A DNA stretch of 36,572 bases from Methanomicrobiales archaeon HGW-Methanomicrobiales-6. GTDB lineage: Archaea; Halobacteriota; Methanomicrobia; Methanomicrobiales; Methanoculleaceae. The DNA is taken from NCBI GenBank assembly GCA_002839575.1, contig PGYH01000002.1:1-36572 (forward strand), written 5' to 3'. Below are positions 8,500 to 15,208 of this stretch, in pieces (position 1 is the stretch's first letter; the number at the start of each line of letters is the position of its first letter). Below the pieces are notes generated by a model that was given only the letters and a program-made list of their open reading frames with translations, was not told the origin of the DNA and did no database searches. A program made the translations under genes and the position numbers.

Positions 8500-10143
8500 A
8501 TGCGGAGTGAGACGGTTAAGAAAGGCTACCAGCGTGCTCCGAACCGGGCGCTGCTCAGGTCGCTCGGCATCACCGACCGCGAGATGGACCAGCCCTTCAT
8601 CGGGATAGCAAACGCCTACAACAACATCGTCCCCGGGCACCTCCACCTCCGGTCGATCTCGCAGAAGGTGCAGGAGGGCGTCGCGGCCGCGGGCGGCACA
8701 CCGTTCGAGTTTGGGACCATCGGCATCTGCGACGGGATCGCGATGGGCCACGAAGGAATGCGCTACTCCCTCCCCTCGCGGGAGAACATCGCCGACGCCG
8801 TCGAGTTGATGGTCGAGGCGCACCGGTTCGACGGCCTGGTCTGCGTCTGTACCTGCGACAAGATCGTCCCCGGCATGCTGATGGCGGCGGTGCGTTGCAA
8901 CATCCCGGCGATCGTCGTCACCGGCGGCCCCATGCTCCCCGGCTACGCGGCGGGCCGCGAACTCTCCCTCATCGACGTCTTTGAGGGCGTGGGCCGCGTC
9001 GCCGCCGGCACGATGAGCGAGGAGGAACTCGGGGAACTCGAGTGCGCGGCGATGCCCGGATGCGGGAGCTGCCAGGGGCTCTATACCGCAAACACGATGG
9101 CGTGCGTGACCGAGGCGCTGGGCCTCTCCCTCCCGGGGTGCGCGGCCATCCCTGCGGTCGACGCTGCAAAACTCCGAATAGCCCGTGAGAGCGGGGAACA
9201 GGTCGTCGGGCTCGTCCGGGAAGGCGTCCGCCCGCGGGACATCGTCACCCCAAAAAGCCTCGCGAACGCTGTCCGGGTGGACATGGCGCTCGGGGGGTCG
9301 TCGAACACCGTGCTCCACCTGATGGCCGTCGCCCGGGAGGCGGACATCCCCCTCGACCTCGAGACCTTCAACACCGTCGCCGAGAAGACGCCGCACATCT
9401 GCCACATGCAGCCCGGGGGACCGCACTCCATGCTCGCCCTCCACCGGGCAGGAGGCATCCCCGCGGTCCTCGCGATGCTCGAGCGTTACCTCGACGACTC
9501 CCCGACGGTCTCGGGCCGCTCGATCCTCGAGATCGCGAAAAGCGCACGGGTCGCCGACCCGGACATTATCAAGACGGCCGACGCCCCGGTCAGCCCCGCC
9601 GGCGGCCTGAAGATCGTGCAGGGAACGCTCGCCCCCGACGGCGCCGTTGTCAAGTGCGCCGCCGTCCCGGAGGCGATGTGGCGGCACCAGGGGCCGGCAC
9701 GGGTCTTCGACGGTGAAGACGCCGCGATGGAGGCGATCATCCACCGCGAGATCGCGGAGGGCGACGTCGTCGTGATCCGCTACGAGGGGCCGCGGGGAGG
9801 ACCCGGAATGCCCGAGATGCTCTCGCCGACATCCGCGCTGATGGGGCTCGGCTACGCCCGGGTCGCCCTGGTGACGGACGGTCGCTTCTCGGGCGGCACC
9901 CGAGGCCCCTGCATCGGGCATATCGCGCCCGAGGCCGCGGTCGGCGGGCCGATCGCCCTCGTGGAGGACGGCGACGAGATCGCGATCGACCTCTACGAAA
10001 AACGCCTCGACCTCTCTGTCGAGCCGGAAGTCCTGGATGAACGGCGCCGGGCCTGGAAACCGCCGGCGCGCCAGCTTACCGGCGTGCTTGCCCGGTATGC
10101 ACGGACCGTCGAGCAGGCGAACCTCGGCGCCGTCCAGAGGTAA
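8500..10143 (+). CDS. ilvD: Dihydroxy-acid dehydratase
   Basis: 547 residues, a usual length for IlvD. It dehydrates 2,3-dihydroxy-isovalerate and 2,3-dihydroxy-3-methylvalerate to the 2-oxo acids in valine and isoleucine synthesis. Iron-sulfur and metal ligands are seen in [11 protein letters not shown] and in [18 protein letters not shown]. Other signature blocks are [43 protein letters not shown] and [16 protein letters not shown]. The start at 8500 has GAGG six bases upstream. Upstream in-frame sequence is repeat-spacer DNA and was excluded. No other branched-chain gene is adjacent. Confidence 0.95.
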   Translation: MRSETVKKGYQRAPNRALLRSLGITDREMDQPFIGIANAYNNIVPGHLHLRSISQKVQEGVAAAGGTPFEFGTIGICDGIAMGHEGMRYSLPSRENIADAVELMVEAHRFDGLVCVCTCDKIVPGMLMAAVRCNIPAIVVTGGPMLPGYAAGRELSLIDVFEGVGRVAAGTMSEEELGELECAAMPGCGSCQGLYTANTMACVTEALGLSLPGCAAIPAVDAAKLRIARESGEQVVGLVREGVRPRDIVTPKSLANAVRVDMALGGSSNTVLHLMAVAREADIPLDLETFNTVAEKTPHICHMQPGGPHSMLALHRAGGIPAVLAMLERYLDDSPTVSGRSILEIAKSARVADPDIIKTADAPVSPAGGLKIVQGTLAPDGAVVKCAAVPEAMWRHQGPARVFDGEDAAMEAIIHREIAEGDVVVIRYEGPRGGPGMPEMLSPTSALMGLGYARVALVTDGRFSGGTRGPCIGHIAPEAAVGGPIALVEDGDEIAIDLYEKRLDLSVEPEVLDERRRAWKPPARQLTGVLARYARTVEQANLGAVQR

Positions 10144-10156
10144 CCTTCCTTTTTTG
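10144..10156 (+). terminator. U-rich terminator after ilvD
   Basis: CCTTCCTTTTTT follows the ilvD stop immediately, with a six-T run at 10150-10155. This fits a stemless archaeal terminator. Confidence 0.5.
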
Positions 10157-10468
10157 GCGGGGAGCGCATACCCTTCGCCGGCACCGTTGTCCCGGTAAAC
10201 AATCTGTTATCATTAACACAAATCCCTGGTTATATGGGTTTATTGCAACGCGTGGTGCATTCGGTACCCCGAACACCCGATTTGGGCGTTGATGCACAGG
10301 GATGATCCGATGCGTCAGGTCCCATTGCGGGCTGGAACGCTGTTCCTTTTCCCTGCTCATCTTGCCGCAATCTCAAGCCATACATATTTTTAAGCAGCCG
10401 GGCATAATCCCCTTTTCAGGCGCACCCGTCCGGGACGGTCGCCCATATCAGCCTTACGGAGTATACGG
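10157..10468. other. Intergenic region and promoter of the carbonic anhydrase gene
   Basis: No gene is seen. The base composition is clearly AT-richer than the flanks. GGTTATATGGG near 10,230 and CATATTTTTAAGC near 10,382-10,394 are TATA-like. The second would place transcription start about 50 bases before the carbonic anhydrase ATG. The distance between the two leaves room for a small RNA, but I see no fold that supports one. Confidence 0.4.
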
Positions 10469-11050
10469 ATGATAGAGAAATTTCTTGATGGCAACAAGCG
10501 CTTCCTGGAGGAAGATTTCGCAAAAGATCCAGAGCATTACGCTCCGCTGGTGTCGGCCCAGCACCCGGAGGTCCTCTGGGTAGGATGCTCCGACTCAAGA
10601 GTAAACCCCGAGCGCATCACCGGCGCGAAAGCCGGGGAAATCTTCGTGCAGCGCAACATCGGCAACATTGTTCCGATTCACGACTGGAACTTCGCGACCG
10701 TGCTCGAATATGCGGTCAACCACCTCAAGGTCGGGGATATCGTCATCTGCGGGCACTCGGACTGCGGTGCCATAAAGGCGCTGGACCATGAGAGCAAGGA
10801 TGCGTATGTCCCGCTCTGGCTGAATAACGCGATGGAGGCAAAACGCCGGGTCGATGCGAGAATCCCTGCGCCGAAGAACCCCGAAGAAGAGAAGAACCGG
10901 CTGCGTCTCATCGAGACCGAGAACGTCGCCCTGCAGCTCGAGCACCTCCGCACCTACCCGCCGGTCAGGGCCGCGGAAAAAGAAGGGCGGGTCAAACTTC
11001 ATGGCCTGTACTTCGACCTTGCAACCGGCGAGCTGACGAAGATATTCTAG
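10469..11050 (+). CDS. Beta-class carbonic anhydrase
   Basis: 193 residues. It interconverts CO2 and bicarbonate, supplying CO2/bicarbonate for methanogenesis and for carboxylation or carbamoyl phosphate synthesis. Zinc ligands Cys40, His96 and Cys99 are seen in WVGCSDSRV and VICGHSDCGAIKAL. The Asp42-Arg44 catalytic dyad is present, as is the conserved FVQRNIGNIV block. The start has GGAG in ACGGAGTATACGG upstream. The last four bases overlap the convergent gene at 11047-11391. It is a single-domain protein with no signal peptide, hence cytoplasmic. Confidence 0.93.
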   Translation: MIEKFLDGNKRFLEEDFAKDPEHYAPLVSAQHPEVLWVGCSDSRVNPERITGAKAGEIFVQRNIGNIVPIHDWNFATVLEYAVNHLKVGDIVICGHSDCGAIKALDHESKDAYVPLWLNNAMEAKRRVDARIPAPKNPEEEKNRLRLIETENVALQLEHLRTYPPVRAAEKEGRVKLHGLYFDLATGELTKIF

Positions 11051-11391
11051 GACTCTTCAAGGGCATAATCAATCTCTTCTTTTATCAGGTTGAGCGAAAC
11101 CCTCCCGATCGACGTAAGCCTGCCGTTGATCAGGATGATCGGGATAGGAGGATGGCGTTCCTCGATGATCTCCCTGATATAGTCGGGCACCTCCTCGTCG
11201 ATCAGCGTCGTCTTCACCTCAACCTTCTCGCCGTACCCGGCGAGAAGTTCGTCACGCAGGGCGCTGATAGCGTCCATCAGGCTATTCGAGGGGTAGCAGG
11301 TCTCGAGGCCGCAGGATCTCGTCTCGTCGCAGGGAAACGGGCCGCATTCGGATTCCGCAAACCCGACAATCTCAACAGTTACTTCTGCCAT
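11047..11391 (-). CDS. Small thioredoxin-fold protein with a cysteine-rich N-terminus
   Basis: 114 residues. After the first strand (VTVEIVGFAESEC) come cysteines 16, 21, 27 and 32 in CGPFPCDETRSCGLETC, replacing the classic CxxC. The C-terminal part (RHPPIPIILINGRLTSIG, then a helix) looks like the cis-proline and final strands of a thioredoxin or glutaredoxin fold. A redox or metal-binding role is inferred; the exact family is not recognised. It sits 28 bases downstream of the flavoprotein gene on the same strand, so the two probably form a transcription unit and may exchange electrons. It overlaps the convergent carbonic anhydrase gene by four bases. Confidence 0.75.
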   Translation of the reverse strand: MAEVTVEIVGFAESECGPFPCDETRSCGLETCYPSNSLMDAISALRDELLAGYGEKVEVKTTLIDEEVPDYIREIIEERHPPIPIILINGRLTSIGRVSLNLIKEEIDYALEES

Positions 11392-11419
11392 GCATCATCG
11401 GTGGGGGACGAATGCTATA

Positions 11420-12304
11420 TTATTCTTCGTCTCGGGGAGCAAGCAGCGCACGCAAAGCCGCCCGGACGTCGTCTTCGACCCCGCCGATCGTTTCCACGTC
11501 CCGGACCCGGTCGAGGTCGCCGATCAGCACCGGGTCGGCGGGACGGATGCCCAGGTTCTCCATGAACATACCCACCACGCGCGTTACGCAGATGAACGGC
11601 TCGGTCCCCCGCCGTCCCGCGACAGCGACAAGCAGGCCCCGGGCGTGGACCTTCTTGCCCAGTACCTTCTCCCGGGCATGAAGCCACTGGCAGCGGTCCA
11701 TCACCGCCTTGAGAGCCGCCGGGACGGTACCGGTGTAGACCGGGGTGCAGACGACGAGGACGGAAGCGGACTCAAGGGCGCGGATGATCGGGGGCATATC
11801 GTCCTCGACCGGGCAGTAGCCCTGGTCGTAGCAGACGTAGCAGCCGATGCACGGGCGGATCTCCATCTCCTGCAGGTAGAAGACCCGGGATGTGAGGCCG
11901 GCCCGTGTGGCCTCGTCGTCGCACCACGACGCAACCTTCGCGGAGTTGCCGAACCGGCGCGGGCTCCCCTGCAGGATGACGACGTCGGCCGTGCCGGTGC
12001 CCGGAAGCGGGCGGGTGAAGACGCGCGGCCGGGTGTAGAGATGGGGGCGGGACGCCACATCGTGCGCGAGCCGGGCGAAGACGATCTCCGCCGCCTTCCG
12101 GGTGTCGAAGAGGGAGCTCTCGGGTGCACTCTCGTAGGTGTTGATCGCGTAGGTGTAGACCGTCTCGGTCCCGCGGAGAACCTCGACGGTATACCGGATC
12201 ATGCCCGGGTAGATGTCTCCCAGGTCGTCCTGGACAAGCCTGAGGGTAAACGTCCCTTCCGGCGTCTCGATGGTCCGGGTATTCTCTGCCGCGCTCCTGC
12301 TCAT
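11420..12304 (-). CDS. Iron-sulfur flavoprotein (NADPH-dependent FMN reductase-like) with N-terminal extension
   Basis: 294 residues. Residues about 107-290 form a flavodoxin-like domain: VVILQGSPRRFGNSAK (FMN phosphate loop, 108-123), a compact cluster motif CIGCYVCYDQGYC (Cys152, 155, 158, 164) that probably holds a [4Fe-4S] cluster, and VCTPVYTGTVPAALKAVMDR. This is the arrangement of archaeal Isf-type proteins. The first hundred residues are an additional domain of unknown function (PEGTFTLRLVQDDLGD...), making the protein longer than the family norm of about 190. TATA-like AAATATTG lies about 33 bases upstream. It probably moves electrons, perhaps to the thioredoxin-fold protein encoded next; that partner is inferred from adjacency. 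Confidence 0.88.
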   Translation of the reverse strand: MSRSAAENTRTIETPEGTFTLRLVQDDLGDIYPGMIRYTVEVLRGTETVYTYAINTYESAPESSLFDTRKAAEIVFARLAHDVASRPHLYTRPRVFTRPLPGTGTADVVILQGSPRRFGNSAKVASWCDDEATRAGLTSRVFYLQEMEIRPCIGCYVCYDQGYCPVEDDMPPIIRALESASVLVVCTPVYTGTVPAALKAVMDRCQWLHAREKVLGKKVHARGLLVAVAGRRGTEPFICVTRVVGMFMENLGIRPADPVLIGDLDRVRDVETIGGVEDDVRAALRALLAPRDEE

Positions 12305-12307
12305 CGT

Positions 12308-12547
12308 GTGTCATCTCACGCCCGGCCGCCTTCAATATTTCGGGTTGATGAGGGCCCGCCGTACAACAAGGAGGATCTGACGCGGCTGGAGCGGGAGAAC
12401 CAGGCGCTCCGGGGAGAGCTTGCTGGCATCCAGCGGCAGATCACAATGATGAACGCGATGCAGGCCGATGTGGGCGCTACCCCCGAGGCCCTGCAGCGGC
12501 TGGTGGATGCAAGGATCCGGGCGATGAAGAGCAGCGGGGAGATTTAA
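12308..12547 (+). pseudogene. Coiled-coil protein gene, probably 5'-truncated
   Basis: An open frame ends at 12547. It encodes a clearly protein-like heptad segment, LTRLERENQALRGELAG, followed by LQRLVDARIRAMKSSGEI at the C-terminus. The only in-frame conventional start upstream is GTG 12308, which would give 79 residues and lies in the promoter region of the divergent flavoprotein; ATG 12448 would start after the coiled coil. A perfect AAGGAGG at about 12,369 has only CTG downstream in frame. I therefore favour loss of the true 5' end, although a non-standard start is possible. Its final 111 bases have a degenerate second copy at 13318-13433. Confidence 0.5.
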
Positions 12548-12565
12548 CCCTGAGGGCAAGAGAAA

Positions 12566-12576
12566 CTTATTTTATG
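12566..12576 (+). promoter_or_regulatory. TATA element of the two-gene GNAT module
   Basis: CTTATTTTATG is the most TATA-like sequence upstream of 12615. It would start transcription near 12,598, just before the AGGAGG ribosome site at 12,600-12,606. The tract is far more AT-rich than the surrounding DNA. Confidence 0.4.
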
Positions 12577-12614
12577 TACGCCGGGATATTATATCGTATC
12601 AGGAGGGAAAGAAG

Positions 12615-12761
12615 ATGGCAAAACCGATAGAACTTGGGCTTGTCCTGGAGGGGGAAGACGCCCGGCGGTTCCAGCGCTATTTGGACCACCCCACAGACAC
12701 CGATGACGGCCGCGAGTTGATCCGCGAAGCCGCCATCCTTGCCCGCGAGATGCGACTTTGA
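12615..12761 (+). CDS. 48-residue putative antitoxin upstream of GNAT protein
   Basis: A 48-residue acidic-to-neutral protein with a perfect AGGAGG eight bases before ATG 12615. It begins with a hydrophobic stretch (PIELGLVLEGEDARRF) followed by helical segments ending REAAILAREMRL. Its stop (12759-12761) lies two bases before the ATG of the acetyltransferase, so the pair is translationally linked. Small gene plus GNAT toxin is the layout of TacT/AtaT-type toxin-antitoxin systems, but those antitoxins are usually about 90-residue RHH proteins; this one is half that and I cannot assign its fold. The antitoxin role is inferred from position and size only. Confidence 0.7.
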   Translation: MAKPIELGLVLEGEDARRFQRYLDHPTDTDDGRELIREAAILAREMRL

Positions 12762-12763
12762 AT

Positions 12764-13330
12764 ATGAAGATACCCCTCAGTAATCTATCTTTTTCTCTTC
12801 TCAATGAGGACATTGACATTTCAGCATTCCGATGCGGAGAACCTGATCTGACTGAGTTCCTGATCGAAGATGCGCTCGAAAACCAGGCTGCCCGGCTGTC
12901 GGTCACGCGAATCGTGCTGCATGAAGGGCAAGTCGTCGGGTTTTTCACGCTCACCAACGACTGCATCATCAGGAAAAGTGTCAGTGACGACGACGGCGAA
13001 GAATGGTATCCATACCCGCACTATCCGGCGCTGAAGATCGCGCGACTGGCAACGCACCAGGAGTTTGAGGGCCGGGGTATCGGACGAGCAATGTTGTTGA
13101 AGACGGTGGCCATCGCCATGCGGCTCTCGCAGTATGTGGGGTGCCGCATGATCACGGTTGATGCAAAACCGAAGTCTGAGGGATTTTATCTGAAATACGG
13201 CTTTCAAAAGGCTCTAACAAATAAGAAGAAGGATACGATTCCTCTCTATCGTGACTTCTATCGATCTTACCAGGAAGCCGAGAAGGGTATGAGCCTGCCT
13301 CTGACGGTTTTCGATGACAGATCGCGGTGA
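12764..13330 (+). CDS. GNAT-family acetyltransferase, TacT-like candidate toxin
   Basis: 188 residues. The N-terminal block FRCGEPDLTEFLIEDAL is typical of TacT-like GNAT proteins. The acetyl-CoA pyrophosphate loop is in ARLATHQEFEGRGIGRAML (residues 93-110), and ITVDAKPKSEGFYLKYGF (130-147) carries the conserved Tyr region of the active site. TacT and AtaT homologues acetylate the amino group of charged tRNAs and stop translation; whether this one does so is unproven. TTG 12758 would overlap the upstream stop, but ATG 12764 is preferred. The final residues (FDDRSR) read into the degenerate coiled-coil gene copy, so its C-terminus was probably remodelled. Lower GC content than its neighbours suggests transfer. 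Confidence 0.85.
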   Translation: MKIPLSNLSFSLLNEDIDISAFRCGEPDLTEFLIEDALENQAARLSVTRIVLHEGQVVGFFTLTNDCIIRKSVSDDDGEEWYPYPHYPALKIARLATHQEFEGRGIGRAMLLKTVAIAMRLSQYVGCRMITVDAKPKSEGFYLKYGFQKALTNKKKDTIPLYRDFYRSYQEAEKGMSLPLTVFDDRSR

Positions 13331-13433
13331 AGAGCGTGCTACAGGTGGGTATCGACACTCGCCCCCGGAGGCGCCGTAGCGGTTTGTGGACGAGCGGATT
13401 AAGGCGTTGATGAGTGGAAGAGAAGAGCGGTAA
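13318..13433 (+). pseudogene. Degenerate copy of the coiled-coil gene 3' end
   Basis: This stretch aligns along its length with 12437-12547. CAGATC opens both, CCCCGGAGGCGCC matches CCCCGAGGCCC, and AGCGGTTTGTGGACGAGCGG matches AGCGGCTGGTGGATGCAAGG. Both end in a TAA after a Gly/Glu-rich tail. Read with one frameshift it gives Q-I-A-V-K..., then RFVDERIKALMSGREER, equivalent to RLVDARIRAMKSSGEI in the first copy. A stop codon and the frameshift make it non-coding. Its first bases double as the end of the GNAT gene. The two copies bracket the GNAT module as direct repeats. Confidence 0.65.
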
Positions 13434-13437
13434 CCTT

Positions 13438-14448
13438 TCAGGCTGCCCAGGCGAGTTTTTTCTCAAGTCTCCTTTTATACGCCTTCCGGCACCGATCAGA
13501 GCAGAATTGCCCTTTTCCTGCTGATCTCTTCATCCGCTTACGCTGGATGATGCCCCCGCAGTTATCGCACCGTGGAAGATCATCTATGGGGGAAGATGTT
13601 CTGGAAGAGTTCTCGATTTGCGATTTGTAGAGAGCTAAGGCCGCTGGAAGATCGGCGGCGGAGATCCGAGGTATGGAGGAACCAAACATATCGAGGTGTT
13701 CTCTGACATTGATCCACCCGTCGGGTGCAATTTCCTTGAAGTTCCCTCTACTGTAGTTATATCGGTATTTCTGACGTTTTAGCTGCGCGGCATACCTGCA
13801 CTCAGGAGAGCAGTATTTTTGCCCTGCTGCAATGTTGTAATATGCATCAACGGTGCGGCGTACGGATCGGTAATGAGGATCGCCCGGAAGCAACCAACTG
13901 TGGCAGTGCTGGCAGGCCGGTTCGAAGACGGAGTAAACATAAGGTTTGCCGGTTCCCTTATCGACTCGTTCAGGATCAAGCCGATGACATACCATTGAGT
14001 GCGTCCCCGTCTCGAAGGGGAACGGGAGATGCCAAAGGTTCACCGTGGGGAAGAGGTCCGTAATCCCAAGATGCCTGTCTTCATCGCCCGGGAGGCGATA
14101 CCCTTTGATAGGATATTTTTTTACGAGTGGTTGTTGTTGCCCTCTTCTCGAATATTCGACACGAAGATAGTATCGAACCTCACTCGGTCCGATCAGAACC
14201 TCATCACCTATTGTTTCCCGGAAGCTTGGTCCGCCTCGCTCTTCCACTATCCAAAAATCGGAAATGGACCTTGGTGTTGGCAATTCTCCCCTCATGCAGG
14301 GGCGATACCAATAGAATGCCCTCTCTGAGAGGAAGATGTGTTCCCCATCTGGAGAAAAGAATATTCTATCTTGCATTGCGATTTTACAATTCATATCCCG
14401 CCGTGATTTGCGTTTTGTCCGAGATAATTCTTTAACGCCTCCAACCAT
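13438..14448 (-). CDS. Protein with two Cys-Cys zinc modules, function unknown
   Basis: 336 residues. The N-terminal two thirds are beta-rich with no recognised motif (DRIFFSPDGEHIFLSERAFYW...). Two similar zinc-binding modules follow: CQHCHSW with YCSPECRYAAQLKR, about residues 182-225, and CDNCGGIIQRKRMKR with FCSDRCRKAYKRR near the C-terminus. Each pairs CxxC with CxxxC and a basic helix, as in small treble-clef or HNH-associated zinc fingers, suggesting nucleic-acid binding. TATATA at 14473-14478 is 25 bases upstream of ATG 14448, so a leaderless mRNA is likely and this start is preferred over the in-frame ATG 18 codons later. GC content is below that of the flanks. It is transcribed away from the virus-like operon. 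Confidence 0.7.
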   Translation of the reverse strand: MVGGVKELSRTKRKSRRDMNCKIAMQDRIFFSPDGEHIFLSERAFYWYRPCMRGELPTPRSISDFWIVEERGGPSFRETIGDEVLIGPSEVRYYLRVEYSRRGQQQPLVKKYPIKGYRLPGDEDRHLGITDLFPTVNLWHLPFPFETGTHSMVCHRLDPERVDKGTGKPYVYSVFEPACQHCHSWLLPGDPHYRSVRRTVDAYYNIAAGQKYCSPECRYAAQLKRQKYRYNYSRGNFKEIAPDGWINVREHLDMFGSSIPRISAADLPAALALYKSQIENSSRTSSPIDDLPRCDNCGGIIQRKRMKRSAGKGQFCSDRCRKAYKRRLEKKLAWAA

Positions 14449-14472
14449 CCTGACGTTATATGTCTTCTATTC

Positions 14473-14478
14473 TATATA
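14473..14478. promoter_or_regulatory. Symmetric TATATA between divergent genes
   Basis: TATATA lies 25 bases from the start of the minus-strand zinc-module gene (14448) and 20 to 45 bases before the possible starts of the plus-strand RHH-like gene. The hexamer is its own complement, so a single TATA box may serve both directions. A second AT-rich word, GGTATACAAAGG, follows on the plus side. Confidence 0.4.
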
Positions 14479-14521
14479 ATGGTATACAAAGGAAAAGAGG
14501 TGAAAAGAACTGCCATCAGTA

Positions 14522-14737
14522 GTGATCTACGCAGACGGCACCCGCCACGTTCAGACATCGGTGATGGTTCCAAAGGAACTTCACTCCTTCGCTAAGCGTG
14601 AAGGGATCTCGTTCAGTGCTGCACTGAGGCGGGCGCTTGAACACGAGAGAGAAGATCGCGAGAGGGGATGTAATGCGCCAACATCCTACCCCTCCCGCCA
14701 GACCCAACCTACCCCCGCGACGGAGGCAAACCGGTGA
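14522..14737 (+). CDS. RHH-like (CopG/Arc-type) small protein, start uncertain
   Basis: 71 residues from GTG 14522. The segment TSVMVPKELHSFAKREGIS followed by FSAALRRALEHERE has the strand-helix-helix pattern of ribbon-helix-helix DNA-binding proteins; the C-terminal 30 residues are polar and probably disordered. It may be the early regulator of the element, being first in the plus-strand operon and divergent from the zinc-module gene. The start is not settled: GAGGTG at 14,496 suits CTG 14510 better than GTG 14522, and the frame is closed by TGA at 14,501. Its stop overlaps the next GTG (GTGA, 14734-14737). Confidence 0.6.
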   Translation: MIYADGTRHVQTSVMVPKELHSFAKREGISFSAALRRALEHEREDRERGCNAPTSYPSRQTQPTPATEANR

Positions 14738-15018
14738 CTAACTCTCTGTCTTCTGGAGTCATGAGCGTTGCCCCGGCCACCCGGGAGCGCCCCCGTATCG
14801 TCACCCCCGAGGCGATCGAAATCTTCGAGACCCGCAACCCTGCGCTCAAGGGGATCGGCTCGATCATGGTGGATCTGGGGATCTGGGTCGTAGAGAACAG
14901 CGAGAAAACAGCGAGCAAGGATTCGGAGCGCGCCCCGGCGAAGGCACGCTCAAAGGACACTCAGCATCAGCAGGGAGCAATGAATGTCGATAACTATTGT
15001 ATCTCCGAGGCAGTATAA
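14734..15018 (+). CDS. Hypothetical protein of the virus-like operon
   Basis: 94 residues from a GTG that overlaps the previous stop. The centre (RIVTPEAIEIFETRNPALKG, then IGSIMVDLGIWVVEN) looks like an ordered helical domain, while the C-terminal 35 residues are Ser/Lys/Ala-rich and likely flexible. I recognise no family. The last 35 bases overlap the next gene, which has a better ribosome site of its own. Confidence 0.55.
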   Translation: MTNSLSSGVMSVAPATRERPRIVTPEAIEIFETRNPALKGIGSIMVDLGIWVVENSEKTASKDSERAPAKARSKDTQHQQGAMNVDNYCISEAV

Positions 15019-15208
15019 AACGCCATCGATAATTGGGGAATTATTCATCGATGACCTGCCGCCCGAGTGCCATACTGACGGGACGCTTTGCGGGTCATAT
15101 GGCACGACGAACGCCCCCTGCCCGCTACGTCGCGGCCGCGGGTGCTGGCTTTTGCGGGCAGGTTTCATACGCCTGCAACCGACGGCGCGGGGGCGGCCGC
15201 GTGATTGA
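14984..15208 (+). CDS. Small cysteine-containing protein overlapping both neighbours
   Basis: 74 residues. GGAG is six bases before ATG 14984, the best ribosome site in this part of the operon. The sequence starts with a strand-like hydrophobic part (SITIVSPRQYK, IIGELFIDDLPPEC) and has Cys residues in ECHTDGTLCGSYG, APCPL and GCWLL that could bind zinc. Function unknown. It begins inside the previous gene and ends eight bases inside the GTG start assigned to the primase-helicase, which supports that primase start rather than the longer open frame. Confidence 0.5.
   Translation: MSITIVSPRQYKTPSIIGELFIDDLPPECHTDGTLCGSYGTTNAPCPLRRGRGCWLLRAGFIRLQPTARGRPRD

Noticed and set aside
8407-9921. 504-residue minus-strand frame
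   Set aside because: It is antisense to ilvD, which has every family motif. The frame has no ribosome site and a shadow-like composition.
11390-12547. 385-residue plus-strand frame ending with the coiled coil
   Set aside because: Its first 300 residues are antisense to the flavoprotein gene. Only the last 60 or so look like real protein, and they are reported as a truncated gene.
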